From assembly GCA_045588245.1 (NCBI GenBank), contig JAZNDW010000019.1, forward strand, positions 1 to 64,000: DNA of 64,000 bases, written 5' to 3'. The notes under the pieces were generated by a model. It was not told the DNA's origin, made no database searches, and was given only the letters and a program-made list of their open reading frames with translations. Source of the stretch: DTU064 sp045588245. Its GTDB lineage: Bacteria; Bacillota; Clostridia; Oscillospirales; CAG-272. The translations under genes and the position numbers were made by a program. This document shows positions 24,407 through 33,337 of this stretch, piece by piece. Position 1 is the stretch's first letter. The number at the start of each line of letters is the position of its first letter.

Positions 24407-26497
24407 ATGTTTGAAAATCACAGAATTTTTGAAACCGAATACGCCGGCCGTCCCTTAAAGGTTGAGGTTGGCAAAGTAGCGGGACTTGCAAACGGCTCCT
24501 GCCTTATTTCTTACGGTGAAACAACGATCCTAGCATGTGCTACGGCATCCGAAAAGCCGCGCGACGGAATCGATTTCCTTCCCCTTTCCGTTGACTTTGA
24601 AGAACGTCTTTATTCCGTAGGCAGAATTCCCGGCGCATTCCTTCGCCGCGAAGGCAGACCTTCCGAAAAGGCAGTTCTCACAGCCCGCGTTATCGACCGC
24701 CCGATCCGTCCTCTTTTCCCGAAGGATCTTCGTAACGACGTCGTTCTTTCTATGACGGTTATGGCAGTTGACCCCGATTGCAGCCCCGAGATCACGGCTA
24801 TGATCGGCGCTTCCATCGCTCTTTCCATTTCCGATATTCCGTGGAACGGACCTATCTCCGGCTGCTTTGTCGGTATGGTAGACGGCGTTCCCGTAATCAA
24901 CCCCACGCTCGAACAGCGCAAGGTAAGCACCCTTGAGCTCACTGTTGCATCCAGCGAAAAGAAGGTCGTTATGATCGAAGCCGGTGCTAAGGAAGTTTCC
25001 GATTCGAACATGTTCACCGCTATCATGCTCGGCCACGAGGAAAACTGCAAGCTGCTCACGTTCATCAACGAGATCATCGCCGAGGTCGGCAAACCGAAGT
25101 TTGAATATCCCTCCTGCGAGCTTGATCACGATATGTTCGATTCCATTTTCGCTTTCTGCGAAAAGGACGTTATGTTCGCTCTTGACACTTCCGACAAGAA
25201 CGTCAGAGACGAAAGAATGGTTCCGATCAAGGACGCCATCATCGAAAAGTTCTCCGAACAGTATCCCGAGATCGAAACTCAGCTTGAAGAAATCATTTAT
25301 AAGATCCAGAAGAAGATCGTTCGCCGTTGGCTCCTTGAGGACGGCAAGCGCGTAGATGGCAGACGTCTTGACGAGATCCGTCCGCTCGCATCCGAAGTAG
25401 CCGTACTCCCGAGAGTTCACGGCTCCGGACTTTTCACACGCGGTCAGACACAGGTTCTCTCTATCTGTACTCTCGGCTCCATCGACGAAGCTCAGGAGCT
25501 TGACGGTATCGACGAGCAGACGACGAAGCGTTATATGCACCATTATAATATGCCCGGCTACTCCACCGGCGAAGCAAAGGCTTCCCGTACGCCCGGCAGA
25601 CGTGAGATCGGTCACGGCGCGCTCGCAGAGCGTTCGCTCCTCCCCGTTCTTCCCAGCGTTGAAGAATTCCCCTATGCTATCCGCGTAGTCTCCGAGGTCG
25701 TTTCCTCTAACGGTTCGACGTCTCAGGGCTCCGTTTGCGGCTCCACCCTCGCTCTTATGGACGCGGGCGTTCCGATCAAGGCTCCCGTTGCGGGCATCTC
25801 CTGCGGTCTTATCACCGAAGGCGAACGCTGGATGACGATGATCGACATTCAGGGTCTTGAAGACTTCTACGGCGACATGGACTTTAAGGTAGCGGGTACT
25901 CACAAGGGTATCACCTCCATTCAGATGGACCTCAAGATCGACGGTCTTACACCCGAGATCATCAAGGAAGCACTCGAAGTTACTCATAAGGGCAGAGATT
26001 ACATCATTGACGAGATCATGCTCAAGGCTATCTCCGAACCCAGAGCTGACGTTTCCGAGTACGCTCCCAAGATGCTCACAATGAAGATCAAGGTTGACAA
26101 GATCCGCGAAGTTATCGGTTCCGGCGGTAAAGTTATCCAGAAGATCGTTGCTGACACAGGCGCGAAGATCGACATCGAAGAAGACGGAACGATCTACATC
26201 TCTGCCGTTAACCGTAACGCAGCTTATGAAGCACAGAAGATCATCGAGGGTATCGTATTTGAACCCGAAGCAGGCGCTATCTACACAGGCAAGGTAACAC
26301 GTATCATCCCGATAGGCGCGTTCGTTGAATTTGCTCCCGGTAAGGAGGGCATGGTCCACATTAAGGATCTTGAAAACAAGCGCACCGAAAAGGTTGAGGA
26401 CGTTTGCCAGGTTGGCGATATGATGACGGTCAAGTTCCTCGGCGTTGACGAGAGAGGCAGACTCAATCTTTCCCGCAAGGCTTGCCTTGAGGGCTGA
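24407..26497 (+). CDS. pnp: Polyribonucleotide nucleotidyltransferase (PNPase)
   Basis: A 3'-5' phosphorolytic exoribonuclease and polymerase of RNA, part of the degradosome. 696 residues: two RNase PH domains (the second with the active-site block SNGSTSQGSVCGSTLALMDAGV), a linking helical domain, a KH domain (IREVIGSGGKVIQKIV) and a C-terminal S1 domain (GKVTRIIPIGAFVEF). The start follows GGAGGT. The 150-base leader after the rpsO hairpin may carry autoregulation, typical for pnp. Confidence 0.98.
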   Translation: MFENHRIFETEYAGRPLKVEVGKVAGLANGSCLISYGETTILACATASEKPRDGIDFLPLSVDFEERLYSVGRIPGAFLRREGRPSEKAVLTARVIDRPIRPLFPKDLRNDVVLSMTVMAVDPDCSPEITAMIGASIALSISDIPWNGPISGCFVGMVDGVPVINPTLEQRKVSTLELTVASSEKKVVMIEAGAKEVSDSNMFTAIMLGHEENCKLLTFINEIIAEVGKPKFEYPSCELDHDMFDSIFAFCEKDVMFALDTSDKNVRDERMVPIKDAIIEKFSEQYPEIETQLEEIIYKIQKKIVRRWLLEDGKRVDGRRLDEIRPLASEVAVLPRVHGSGLFTRGQTQVLSICTLGSIDEAQELDGIDEQTTKRYMHHYNMPGYSTGEAKASRTPGRREIGHGALAERSLLPVLPSVEEFPYAIRVVSEVVSSNGSTSQGSVCGSTLALMDAGVPIKAPVAGISCGLITEGERWMTMIDIQGLEDFYGDMDFKVAGTHKGITSIQMDLKIDGLTPEIIKEALEVTHKGRDYIIDEIMLKAISEPRADVSEYAPKMLTMKIKVDKIREVIGSGGKVIQKIVADTGAKIDIEEDGTIYISAVNRNAAYEAQKIIEGIVFEPEAGAIYTGKVTRIIPIGAFVEFAPGKEGMVHIKDLENKRTEKVEDVCQVGDMMTVKFLGVDERGRLNLSRKACLEG

Positions 26498-26519
26498 TAA
26501 GCTAATAATCAAGTAACGG

Positions 26520-26554
26520 AAATGTGAGAGGCGCTTCGGCGTCGTCTCACATTT
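26520..26554 (+). terminator. Terminator-like hairpin after pnp
   Basis: A 10-bp outer stem (AAATGTGAGA / TCTCACATTT) encloses a further GGCGC-TTCG-GCGTC hairpin. The T-run inside and after the stem is short, so termination strength is uncertain. Confidence 0.6.
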
Positions 26555-26590
26555 TCAGATTCAAAAAGTATTTTACTACGGGAGGTTGCC

Positions 26591-27694
26591 GTGGGCAGAC
26601 GCAGAATAACGAGATATAACGATACTGTCGGCCCCGATTTTTCATCGGGCATGATCGTCTTGACGATATTTATGGCGGCAGTCATAATTTTGTGCGTATA
26701 CTTTGTGTGCAACCGCGACGCTGATCCGTACGCTCCGGACACCGGTACGGAATCGGGTACGGACGTCGGCGGTGACGGTACGGGTGTCGGCGGTGACGAT
26801 TCAAACGGCAATAACGCAGGCGAAAGCGAAAGCGGAAACGGCACGAATGACAGCGACACGTCACAGCCCGAGGATACGTTCGAGCTTGTGACCGTTTCAA
26901 ATTCGGAGCTCACCGCAGGCTATCTGATACTCGTTAATAATTGGACAGAATATAACTTTGAAACGGAAGAAGAGATCGTGTTCCTTTACGGTAACGACGA
27001 AAAATCGAAAAGCTACGGACTTGCTACGGCAACCATCTCTTGCGCAAGATCGATACTTCCGCATCTGAACTCGTTCCTTGACGCTTATTACGAAGCTACC
27101 GAGGACGGCAAAGCCGTTATAAACAGTGGACACAGAACGTACGACGATCAGGAATCTATCCTGCAAAACAGAATAGATAAGGTTGGCGAAGAGGAAGCGT
27201 ACAAGTACGTTGCGATACCCGGCTTCAGCGAGCATCACACGGGATATGCGCTTGATATTGCATCGTACGGAGAAAATTACGATCCTGCATGGATGCCCGG
27301 TAACTGTTGGCGGTACGGTTTTATTCAGCGCTACACGGCGGATAAAGTCGCGCTCACCGGAATTGCGTACGAATATTGGCATTACCGCTATGTCGGTGCA
27401 CCTCACGCGGAGATCATGGTAGAAGAAAACCTCTGCATGGAGGAATATATCGAGCTACTTGGCACGTGCAGTTTCGATGAGCCGTACTACGTCCTGACGG
27501 AAACCGAGGACGTGTATATGATATATACCGTCGCGGCGAGCGAAGGCGAGAAGACCGAGGTCCCCGTGCCGAAAGGTTCGGAATATGAGATATCGGGAAA
27601 TAACGTCGGCGGTTTTGTCGTGACTGTAAAGCTTAACGGCACGGACAGTATTGACGGTGTTATCCACGGTGCAGAGACCGACGCTGCCGAATAA
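26591..27694 (+). CDS. VanY-like D,D-carboxypeptidase (peptidase M15B), membrane anchored
   Basis: Trims the terminal D-Ala from peptidoglycan stems outside the cell. 367 residues starting at GTG behind GGAGG. Order: a short basic tail, a membrane helix (~20-40), a Gly/Asp/Ser/Thr-rich linker (~45-95), and the M15 domain with SEHHTGYALDIA (zinc ligands His and Asp) and the distal YWHYRYVG histidine. A C-terminal domain of about 90 residues rich in beta strands follows, unlike minimal VanY. No vancomycin-resistance genes are adjacent, so a housekeeping role is likely. Confidence 0.88.
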   Translation: MGRRRITRYNDTVGPDFSSGMIVLTIFMAAVIILCVYFVCNRDADPYAPDTGTESGTDVGGDGTGVGGDDSNGNNAGESESGNGTNDSDTSQPEDTFELVTVSNSELTAGYLILVNNWTEYNFETEEEIVFLYGNDEKSKSYGLATATISCARSILPHLNSFLDAYYEATEDGKAVINSGHRTYDDQESILQNRIDKVGEEEAYKYVAIPGFSEHHTGYALDIASYGENYDPAWMPGNCWRYGFIQRYTADKVALTGIAYEYWHYRYVGAPHAEIMVEENLCMEEYIELLGTCSFDEPYYVLTETEDVYMIYTVAASEGEKTEVPVPKGSEYEISGNNVGGFVVTVKLNGTDSIDGVIHGAETDAAE

Positions 27695-27742
27695 TATTTG
27701 AAAACGAAAACGATTACTTATAACCTTTGGGGAGCAGATGGC

Positions 27743-29275
27743 ATGGAAAAAGAAAACGGCAACGTAAAAAAGAAGCTTTGTAGGCTGATGCTTGCGGTAT
27801 TGTCTGTGACAATGGCGCTGTCGCTTGCCTCGTGCTCCTATGTCGAGATACATTACGATGACATACTTGACGAACTGTTTCCGTTTGAGGGAACGTTCAG
27901 TGATGATACCGATGCCGATAACGCGCCCGAGCTTCCGATTGATACAGACAAAGAAACGGGAGCTCTCAATAAGTATGAATATACGGGCTTGACCGAAGCG
28001 ACGGAATATCTTAACGGTATAGGTGACTACAGTTTCGGCGGATCCACGGTTTTTATCAAGACGACGGCGACTGACATGATAGGACAGCTCTTCGTCGACG
28101 GACAGATCGATGACGAGGATATTTATTCAGCATCGGTCTACGAACGCAACCGTATGATTGAGGAAAAATTCAACTGCGAGCTGCACTATGTGATAACAAC
28201 GATCGATCAGATGATCGCTGACATAAACGCTGCCGTTGAAGACGAAGAATATTACGCTGATCTGCTCGCGGTCTCGCAGGCGGAGGTGGCGATGCTGGCG
28301 AAAGAGGGCTGTTTATTCAACCTGCGCTCGATCCCGTTTTTTTCGCCTGATGAAGAATATTTCAACGAATACGCATCCGACGCACTTTCCGCGGGCTACT
28401 ATGACTACGGAATAATCGGTGCGGCAACGATAGATCCCGACAGCATTTCCTGCGTTTATGTGAATCTCGACCTTTTGGGTGATGCCTATGACGGCGACCT
28501 TGAAGCTATCGCAAAATCCGGCGAGCTTACGTGGGACGTGCTTCTCACGGCCTCTGAGGGGTTGAAGATCTCTTGCGGTACCATAATTGCGGGGGAGGGC
28601 GGACTTGCGGATATCGTTTCCGCTTCTGCGGGACTTACCATGGTCAAAAACAGCCAAAATAAAGTGCCAACGGTTACGTACCCGGACAAGGCGAACAATG
28701 TGCTTGACGTTTGCAGAACCCTCGTTTTTGAACGAAAGGCTCTGACGGCAGGTGCGGAGGGCGGCGGCTTGCCTGCGTTTCTTGGCGGCGTGAGTGCATT
28801 CCATCTCGGCAGACTCGCAAATATGAATGATCTTGCGCTCGTTTCGTTCGATTGGACGGTTTTGCCGATCCCGAAAATGTCTGCGGATGATAAGGATTAT
28901 AAGGCATACACAAACGCCGACACTCTTGTTATGTGCGTTCCCGTTAATACGGCGAACCCCGACGGTGCTGCGACCCTCATGCGCGGAATGTCGGCGGCAT
29001 CAAGCGGCTATCTGCGCGATGCGTATGTTCAATACCACATGTATCACACCGTAAGACGAAGCTCCGCGTTGACACTTATCGAGCTGATCTACGAAACGCC
29101 CTTCTTTAATTTTGAAGGCGGACTCGGCACGGCGTCATCCGATATCACAAAATGCACAAACGGACTTATCCGTTCGATGGCGCGCGAACGTGCCGAAGAT
29201 GCGTCTGATATCTTTGATGATCTCGACAAAGCTGCGGATAAAGCCCTAAAAAAGTATTACGAACCTCGTAACTGA
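27743..29275 (+). CDS. Extracellular solute-binding lipoprotein (family 1-like), orphan
   Basis: About 510 residues. A lipoprotein signal peptide ends in the lipobox LASC, so the mature protein is anchored by its Cys and followed by an acidic linker. The body resembles family 1 sugar-binding proteins (YERNRMIEEKFNCEL and a late PIPKMSADD region), though divergent. No permease or ATPase gene is beside it, which is unusual for this class. The start at 27743 is chosen because GGGGAG lies eight bases upstream; the frame extends 15 codons further without one. Confidence 0.7.
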   Translation: MEKENGNVKKKLCRLMLAVLSVTMALSLASCSYVEIHYDDILDELFPFEGTFSDDTDADNAPELPIDTDKETGALNKYEYTGLTEATEYLNGIGDYSFGGSTVFIKTTATDMIGQLFVDGQIDDEDIYSASVYERNRMIEEKFNCELHYVITTIDQMIADINAAVEDEEYYADLLAVSQAEVAMLAKEGCLFNLRSIPFFSPDEEYFNEYASDALSAGYYDYGIIGAATIDPDSISCVYVNLDLLGDAYDGDLEAIAKSGELTWDVLLTASEGLKISCGTIIAGEGGLADIVSASAGLTMVKNSQNKVPTVTYPDKANNVLDVCRTLVFERKALTAGAEGGGLPAFLGGVSAFHLGRLANMNDLALVSFDWTVLPIPKMSADDKDYKAYTNADTLVMCVPVNTANPDGAATLMRGMSAASSGYLRDAYVQYHMYHTVRRSSALTLIELIYETPFFNFEGGLGTASSDITKCTNGLIRSMARERAEDASDIFDDLDKAADKALKKYYEPRN

Positions 29276-29280
29276 AAAAA

Positions 29281-29307
29281 CGGAGAACAGATCGTTCTCC
29301 GTTTTTT
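29281..29307. terminator. Bidirectional terminator between convergent genes
   Basis: Stem CGGAGAAC / GTTCTCCG with a five-base loop, flanked by an A-run on the left and a T-run on the right. It serves the lipoprotein gene (plus) and overlaps the stop codon of the hydrolase gene (minus). Confidence 0.85.
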
Positions 29308-30715
29308 ATGTTGATTCTGCCGTTGTGTCTGTGTCGGGCACGTCAGTTTCGGTGTCAGGCGCGTCGGTTTCGGTGTCAGGCGCATCGGTATCGGTGTCAG
29401 GCGCGGCGGTTTCGATGTCGGACGCGTCGGTTTCGGTGTTAGGCACGTCGGTTTCGGTGTCAGGCGCGTCGGTTTCGGTGTCAGGCGTGGCGGTTTCGGT
29501 GTCAGGCACGTTGGTTTCGGTGTCAGGCGCGGCGGTTTCGGTATCGGGTGCGGTCGTTTCGGTATCGGGTGCTGTGGCAGCTTCGCCCGCATATTCCGAC
29601 ATCATATCGTTTATGGCAGATATTATTGCGTTATATTGCGATTTTGACGCGGTATAGTAGCTGCCCTCGGAAAGCATGACGAGTACGTACGTCCTGTCGC
29701 CGCAGACGATACCGCTGTCATTGTAGCTGTCGGCGTTCCAACCCGCTTTGCTCGCAACAGTGACGCCGAGCGCGTTTTTGATAAAGTGCATTTTTACGCC
29801 CATGAAGAGCTCGTAAAGCCATTCACCCGTCGCGCTGTCGTCGCGGTAACCGTAGATAGCCTCCCAGATAAGGGCGAAGTCACGCGCCGTCACAAGAGGC
29901 CAGCGTGCTGTGGTGATTGTTGCCGTCTTACAGCCAAAAGCCTTTATAAACTCGTCATATCCGCTTCGTCCAAAGCATCGGATGAGCATATAATAGCCCT
30001 CGTTATCGCTGTTTATTACTGTGTATTTTATGACGTCGCGCAGCGTGTATTCGGTGCCGAAGGCGCTTTTTCCTATCGTACCGTTGCCGTGAACATAATC
30101 CTCGGCGGTGTAAACGAGTATATCGCCAAGGTCGGCATCGCCTTGGTCAACGAGCGTGCAGACGTAGTAGACGTAGGCGGCTTTGATGATGCTTGCCGGA
30201 GCCATTTTTTCACCGCTGTTATACGAAAGCGTCATTTTTGTTTCCAAGTCAACGGCGGTGAAGCTGACGTTTCGTCCGAAAGCGGTCAGAGCGTCGTAGA
30301 GGGCGTCAAGCTTCTTCTCGGACGGGACGTAATCTCCCTTGACGGAGAGGGAATGAAGCTCAAATTCATATATAACCTCCGAATCCGCGTCGGTTTCGGG
30401 GGCGGCAGAGTCGGTCTCAGCATCCGAACCCGTGTCGGTGACGCCTGCGTCGGTCGTGTCGGATTCCGTCATGGTGTCTGATCCGACGTAGCTGTCGGGC
30501 GGATAGACCGACTCGCTGATGTCCGTATTTCCGGCAGATGAGCTTTCGTCCTGCACGTCGGTATCGTTATCCTCCGTGAATAACATGGCGAGTGAGACGG
30601 TGAGCGCGATAAAGATGCAAAGGCAAATGCAGATCCACGTTGCGTGCATATTCGACGTGTGTTTATTGCTTTCTGTAGTTGTGTTTTTTTTGTTAGTATT
30701 GTTTTCTTCTGCCAT
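29306..30715 (-). CDS. Class A beta-lactamase/D,D-peptidase-like serine hydrolase with repeat tail
   Basis: 469 residues with an N-in membrane helix (~27-46), an acidic Ser/Thr linker (~50-115), and a penicillin-binding-fold domain (~125-375). The catalytic motif is SIIK (Ser175, Lys178), with SDN at 236-238. The third motif is KAG (323-325) instead of KTG/KSG. No clear class A Glu166 region is seen, so a D,D-peptidase or other role is possible as well as a lactamase. Residues ~383-466 are about eleven seven-residue repeats of the type APDTETD, a likely wall-spanning stalk. It ends at the shared terminator. Confidence 0.75.
   Translation of the reverse strand: MAEENNTNKKNTTTESNKHTSNMHATWICICLCIFIALTVSLAMLFTEDNDTDVQDESSSAGNTDISESVYPPDSYVGSDTMTESDTTDAGVTDTGSDAETDSAAPETDADSEVIYEFELHSLSVKGDYVPSEKKLDALYDALTAFGRNVSFTAVDLETKMTLSYNSGEKMAPASIIKAAYVYYVCTLVDQGDADLGDILVYTAEDYVHGNGTIGKSAFGTEYTLRDVIKYTVINSDNEGYYMLIRCFGRSGYDEFIKAFGCKTATITTARWPLVTARDFALIWEAIYGYRDDSATGEWLYELFMGVKMHFIKNALGVTVASKAGWNADSYNDSGIVCGDRTYVLVMLSEGSYYTASKSQYNAIISAINDMMSEYAGEAATAPDTETTAPDTETAAPDTETNVPDTETATPDTETDAPDTETDVPNTETDASDIETAAPDTDTDAPDTETDAPDTETDVPDTDTTAEST
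29327..29576. repeat. Tandem 21-bp repeat encoding a 7-residue motif
   Basis: About eleven to twelve degenerate copies of a 21-bp unit in the 3' end of the serine hydrolase gene. Units differ mainly at one or two codons (Ala/Val, Pro/Ser, Asp/Asn). Copy number is likely to vary between strains by slippage. The opposite strand is also open throughout, an artefact of the periodic sequence. Confidence 0.9.
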
Positions 30716-30724
30716 TTTTGCGTA

Positions 30725-30754
30725 AAAAACGGGCTGAAGCCGAAGTCAGCCCGT
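30725..30754 (-). terminator. Rho-independent terminator of nrdR
   Basis: Stem ACGGGCTGA / TCAGCCCGT with an eight-base loop; on the minus strand it is followed by six T. Confidence 0.85.
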
Positions 30755-30767
30755 GTGATGATAAATT

Positions 30768-31223
30768 TTATTTCGGATCGCTTTCGGAGCGAAGCTTACT
30801 GATCTCTTCGATGAAGGTTTCCATGTCGGCAAATTCGCGGTGAACGGACGCAAAGCGTACGTATGCGACGGGGTCCTGCTTTTTCAGACGTTCCATGACC
30901 ATCTCGCCGAGGTCGGCGGAGCTGACCTCTCTGTTCAGCGAGCCCGACAGTGTAGCTTCGATATCGTTTGCGATAAGCTCTGCCTTGACGGGACGCTTTT
31001 CGCAAGCCTTGATAATTCCGACGAGAAGCTTATTCTTGTCGAAAAGCTCTTTTGAGCCGTCGCGCTTGACGACGACGGGATGAACGGTATCAATGACTTC
31101 ATAGGTAGTGAAACGGTGCTGACACGACAGACATTCGCGGCGGCGGCGGATGCTTGAATAATCGCCTGACGGTCTGGAATCAACAACTTTGCTTTCGGAA
31201 TATCCGCATACGGGGCATTTCAT
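30768..31223 (-). CDS. nrdR: Transcriptional repressor NrdR
   Basis: Represses ribonucleotide reductase genes in response to ATP/dATP. 151 residues: an N-terminal zinc ribbon with cysteines in CPVCG and CLSCQ (3, 6, 31, 34), the basic SIRRRRECLSC stretch, and an ATP-cone domain (residues ~50-140, beginning VVKRDGSKELFDKNKL). The start follows GGAGGT. No reductase gene lies in the window, so its targets are elsewhere. Confidence 0.97.
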   Translation of the reverse strand: MKCPVCGYSESKVVDSRPSGDYSSIRRRRECLSCQHRFTTYEVIDTVHPVVVKRDGSKELFDKNKLLVGIIKACEKRPVKAELIANDIEATLSGSLNREVSSADLGEMVMERLKKQDPVAYVRFASVHREFADMETFIEEISKLRSESDPK

Positions 31224-31306
31224 TACAGTGACCTCCGACTTTGTAATCTACATGGTTTTACGAAAGATATTATAAAGCGGTATTTCTTTCCCTGAGTGTA
31301 TTTAAT

Positions 31307-31335
31307 ATTGTAACACATTTTTTCATACGATGCAA
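31307..31335 (-). promoter_or_regulatory. Candidate promoter of nrdR
   Basis: On the minus strand TTGCAT (complement of 31330-31335), a 17-base spacer and TACAAT (complement of 31307-31312), about 85 bases before the nrdR start. A TATAAT closer to the gene lacks a matching -35. Confidence 0.5.
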
Positions 31336-31404
31336 TTATATTTTTTTGTTTACATCGTAAACTTTACTTTGTTTTTGTAAATTTGCGCTAAGAAAAAAAG
31401 CCTA

Positions 31405-31433
31405 TTGACCGAAGTCGAAAATTGGTTTATAAT
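31405..31433 (+). promoter_or_regulatory. Sigma-A promoter of the M23 protein gene
   Basis: TTGACC (31405-31410), 17-base spacer, perfect TATAAT (31428-31433), about 80 bases before the start. A GC-rich hairpin (CGCGGCG / CGCCGCG, around 31465-31485) lies in the leader. Confidence 0.8.
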
Positions 31434-31513
31434 ATAGTATGTATTTTTATGGATAATATCACGGTGCGCGGCGGCATACGCCGCGGCTTCCAATGTTGAA
31501 TGAGGATTTATAT

Positions 31514-33154
31514 ATGGAAAAAAAGATAATTACGGTGCTTTTGATGATAGCGCTGTTCATACCGTCATTTATAGCGATAGGATACTATTCATCGACGAAA
31601 GCCGAGCCGGAAGACAGTAAAGCCGTCAGCTCGATCTCAATTGAGGATCTCAACGGTACGAAATGGGAGCTGTCGACTGAGGACGGCAATCCGGACTCCG
31701 TTGCGGTCATTGATCTGTTTATTGCGATGAAAACAAACTCAACAGCGGTTGCGTCGATTCCCGAAGCTATAGCGGACGATGACTTTTTCCTTGTAACGTT
31801 GACAAGCTTCGAGAACGAGTCGGTTTATAAGTATTTCTTCACGACGAGTCCTGCCGATGCATACCTTGTGGATTCCACAGGAGCGGCATATAAGATCAGC
31901 GAAGCTGATGCGGCACAATTCCTCTCCACACAGTATTCCGCCAGCCTTTACGGCGAAACGACAACGCCTATGCTCATCGTGGGCGACACCTCCATCCTGC
32001 CTGCAACGTGGGTATGGAATTACGCAACCTACGACGGAACCTTTATGCCGCTTGACACAACGGGTATGACGTCTTCCGACATTAAGACCTGCGTCATCGA
32101 CGGCGGGCTTGAGCTCGGTTTCTCCGACACTCCCGACTACGTTAAACTCACCGTTAAGAACGGTGATGAGGTCATCTTCTCCGACACGGTGGACCGCATC
32201 TCCGAGCTTTCGCTCGACGGTGTCGGCAGCTTCACCGTTGACGTCAGCGCCGAATGGTATCAGACGAGCGGCAAGAGCTTCTACGGCTCCGCAACGTATA
32301 CGTTTGCGGGCGACATCGTAGAGCCTGCGGTATTCTATATAGGACAGACTACGGTTGAAAACGGCAAGTTCGTTTGCATCGGCGGCAAAAACGTTGACGA
32401 CGTTTCGAAGATCACGTTTGTCTCCGAGCCCTCCATCAACTATACCCCCACGTTCTTTGCCGAAGGCGAATACGTTTACGCGCTTGTGCCGATCAGCTAC
32501 GATCTTGAAAACGGCGCAGAACAGAATTACGCATTCACGATAACGTACGGCAACGTTTCTCAGACGATGAACCTTACGGTAACGTCATATAAATATGGCT
32601 CAAGCTCCAGCGCGATCACTCAGGCGATCGAAAACGCAACGTACAGCGAATCCGCAAGAACGGAAGCGGAATCCGTTTTGCTTGAGATCGCAAATACGGA
32701 AGTGCTCTCAACGCACGCCTTTGAGGGCGTATTCCTTGAGGATGTTGTCGGTGCAAACTCCACCGACAAGATATCTCCCGGTTTCGGCAGATATATAACC
32801 GTTACAGAAACGGGAACGAAATTCCGTCATACAGGCATCGACTATAACGTAGCAAAGGGCACCTCCGTTATGGCGGTGAACTCGGGCGAGGTCGTATATT
32901 CCGGTTACCTTGCAACGACGGGATACATCGTTGTTGTCGACCACGGCTGGGGTCTTAAGAGCTGGTACTGCCATCTGTCCGAATGTGCTGTCAAGGAAGG
33001 CGACACCGTGATGAAAGGTGACATCGTCGGCGCGGCGGGCGATACGGGCTTTGCGGCAAAGAACCGTACGCACGTAGGACTTACCGTTTTTGATGTGCCC
33101 GTTTGTATCTATCAGCTTTGGGACGTACCCGTTGCGATACCGAGCATGGAATAA
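31514..33154 (+). CDS. M23/LytM-domain envelope protein with a missing zinc ligand
   Basis: About 546 residues. An N-terminal membrane helix or signal anchor (~5-25) is followed by a long extracytoplasmic region of beta-rich, Ig-like segments (to ~405) and a C-terminal LytM domain. The LytM histidine and aspartate of HxxxD are present (H439, D443), as is the central CHLS histidine (H487), but the final HxH reads HVG (H520, G522), losing one of three zinc ligands. Such degenerate LytM domains (for example SpoIIQ or EnvC) usually bind or activate partners rather than cut peptidoglycan. Start is the ATG behind GAGG; own promoter and terminator. Confidence 0.82.
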   Translation: MEKKIITVLLMIALFIPSFIAIGYYSSTKAEPEDSKAVSSISIEDLNGTKWELSTEDGNPDSVAVIDLFIAMKTNSTAVASIPEAIADDDFFLVTLTSFENESVYKYFFTTSPADAYLVDSTGAAYKISEADAAQFLSTQYSASLYGETTTPMLIVGDTSILPATWVWNYATYDGTFMPLDTTGMTSSDIKTCVIDGGLELGFSDTPDYVKLTVKNGDEVIFSDTVDRISELSLDGVGSFTVDVSAEWYQTSGKSFYGSATYTFAGDIVEPAVFYIGQTTVENGKFVCIGGKNVDDVSKITFVSEPSINYTPTFFAEGEYVYALVPISYDLENGAEQNYAFTITYGNVSQTMNLTVTSYKYGSSSSAITQAIENATYSESARTEAESVLLEIANTEVLSTHAFEGVFLEDVVGANSTDKISPGFGRYITVTETGTKFRHTGIDYNVAKGTSVMAVNSGEVVYSGYLATTGYIVVVDHGWGLKSWYCHLSECAVKEGDTVMKGDIVGAAGDTGFAAKNRTHVGLTVFDVPVCIYQLWDVPVAIPSME

Positions 33155-33167
33155 TCAAATATTGCAT

Positions 33168-33214
33168 AAAATAACGAAGGGAACGGTGACGTTCCTTTCG
33201 TTATTTTGCTTTTT
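33168..33214 (+). terminator. Rho-independent terminator of the M23 gene
   Basis: A long stem (33168-33185 with 33190-33207, one G-T wobble) with a GTGA loop, followed by a run of seven T after GC. Confidence 0.9.
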
Positions 33215-33255
33215 TTGGGAATTTGAAAAAAATACAAAAAATCTGAAGAAAACTG

Positions 33256-33284
33256 TTGACAATCACATGACCGTGTGCTATAAT
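33256..33284 (+). promoter_or_regulatory. Sigma-A promoter of the nfeD-SPFH cluster
   Basis: Perfect consensus: TTGACA (33256-33261), 17-base spacer, TATAAT (33279-33284). Strong AGGAGG and ATG follow at 33338. It may drive the genes up to 37018. Confidence 0.88.
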
Positions 33285-33337
33285 CAAGTCAAGGTGAAAG
33301 ATGTTTTCGAAAATCAGCCTTGAAAGGAGGAAAAACT

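Noticed and set aside
24530..26512. Long open frame antisense to pnp
   Set aside because: It mirrors the strongly biased codon use of pnp on the other strand, has no ribosome-binding site and no recognisable domain.
29325..29657. Ser/Val-rich repeat protein on the plus strand
   Set aside because: Antisense reading of the 21-bp repeats in the serine hydrolase gene; no start signal and it overlaps the terminator side.
31300..31340. NrdR box in the nrdR promoter
   Set aside because: A loose GTGT...ACAC symmetry is present but it does not match the known NrdR box well enough to claim.
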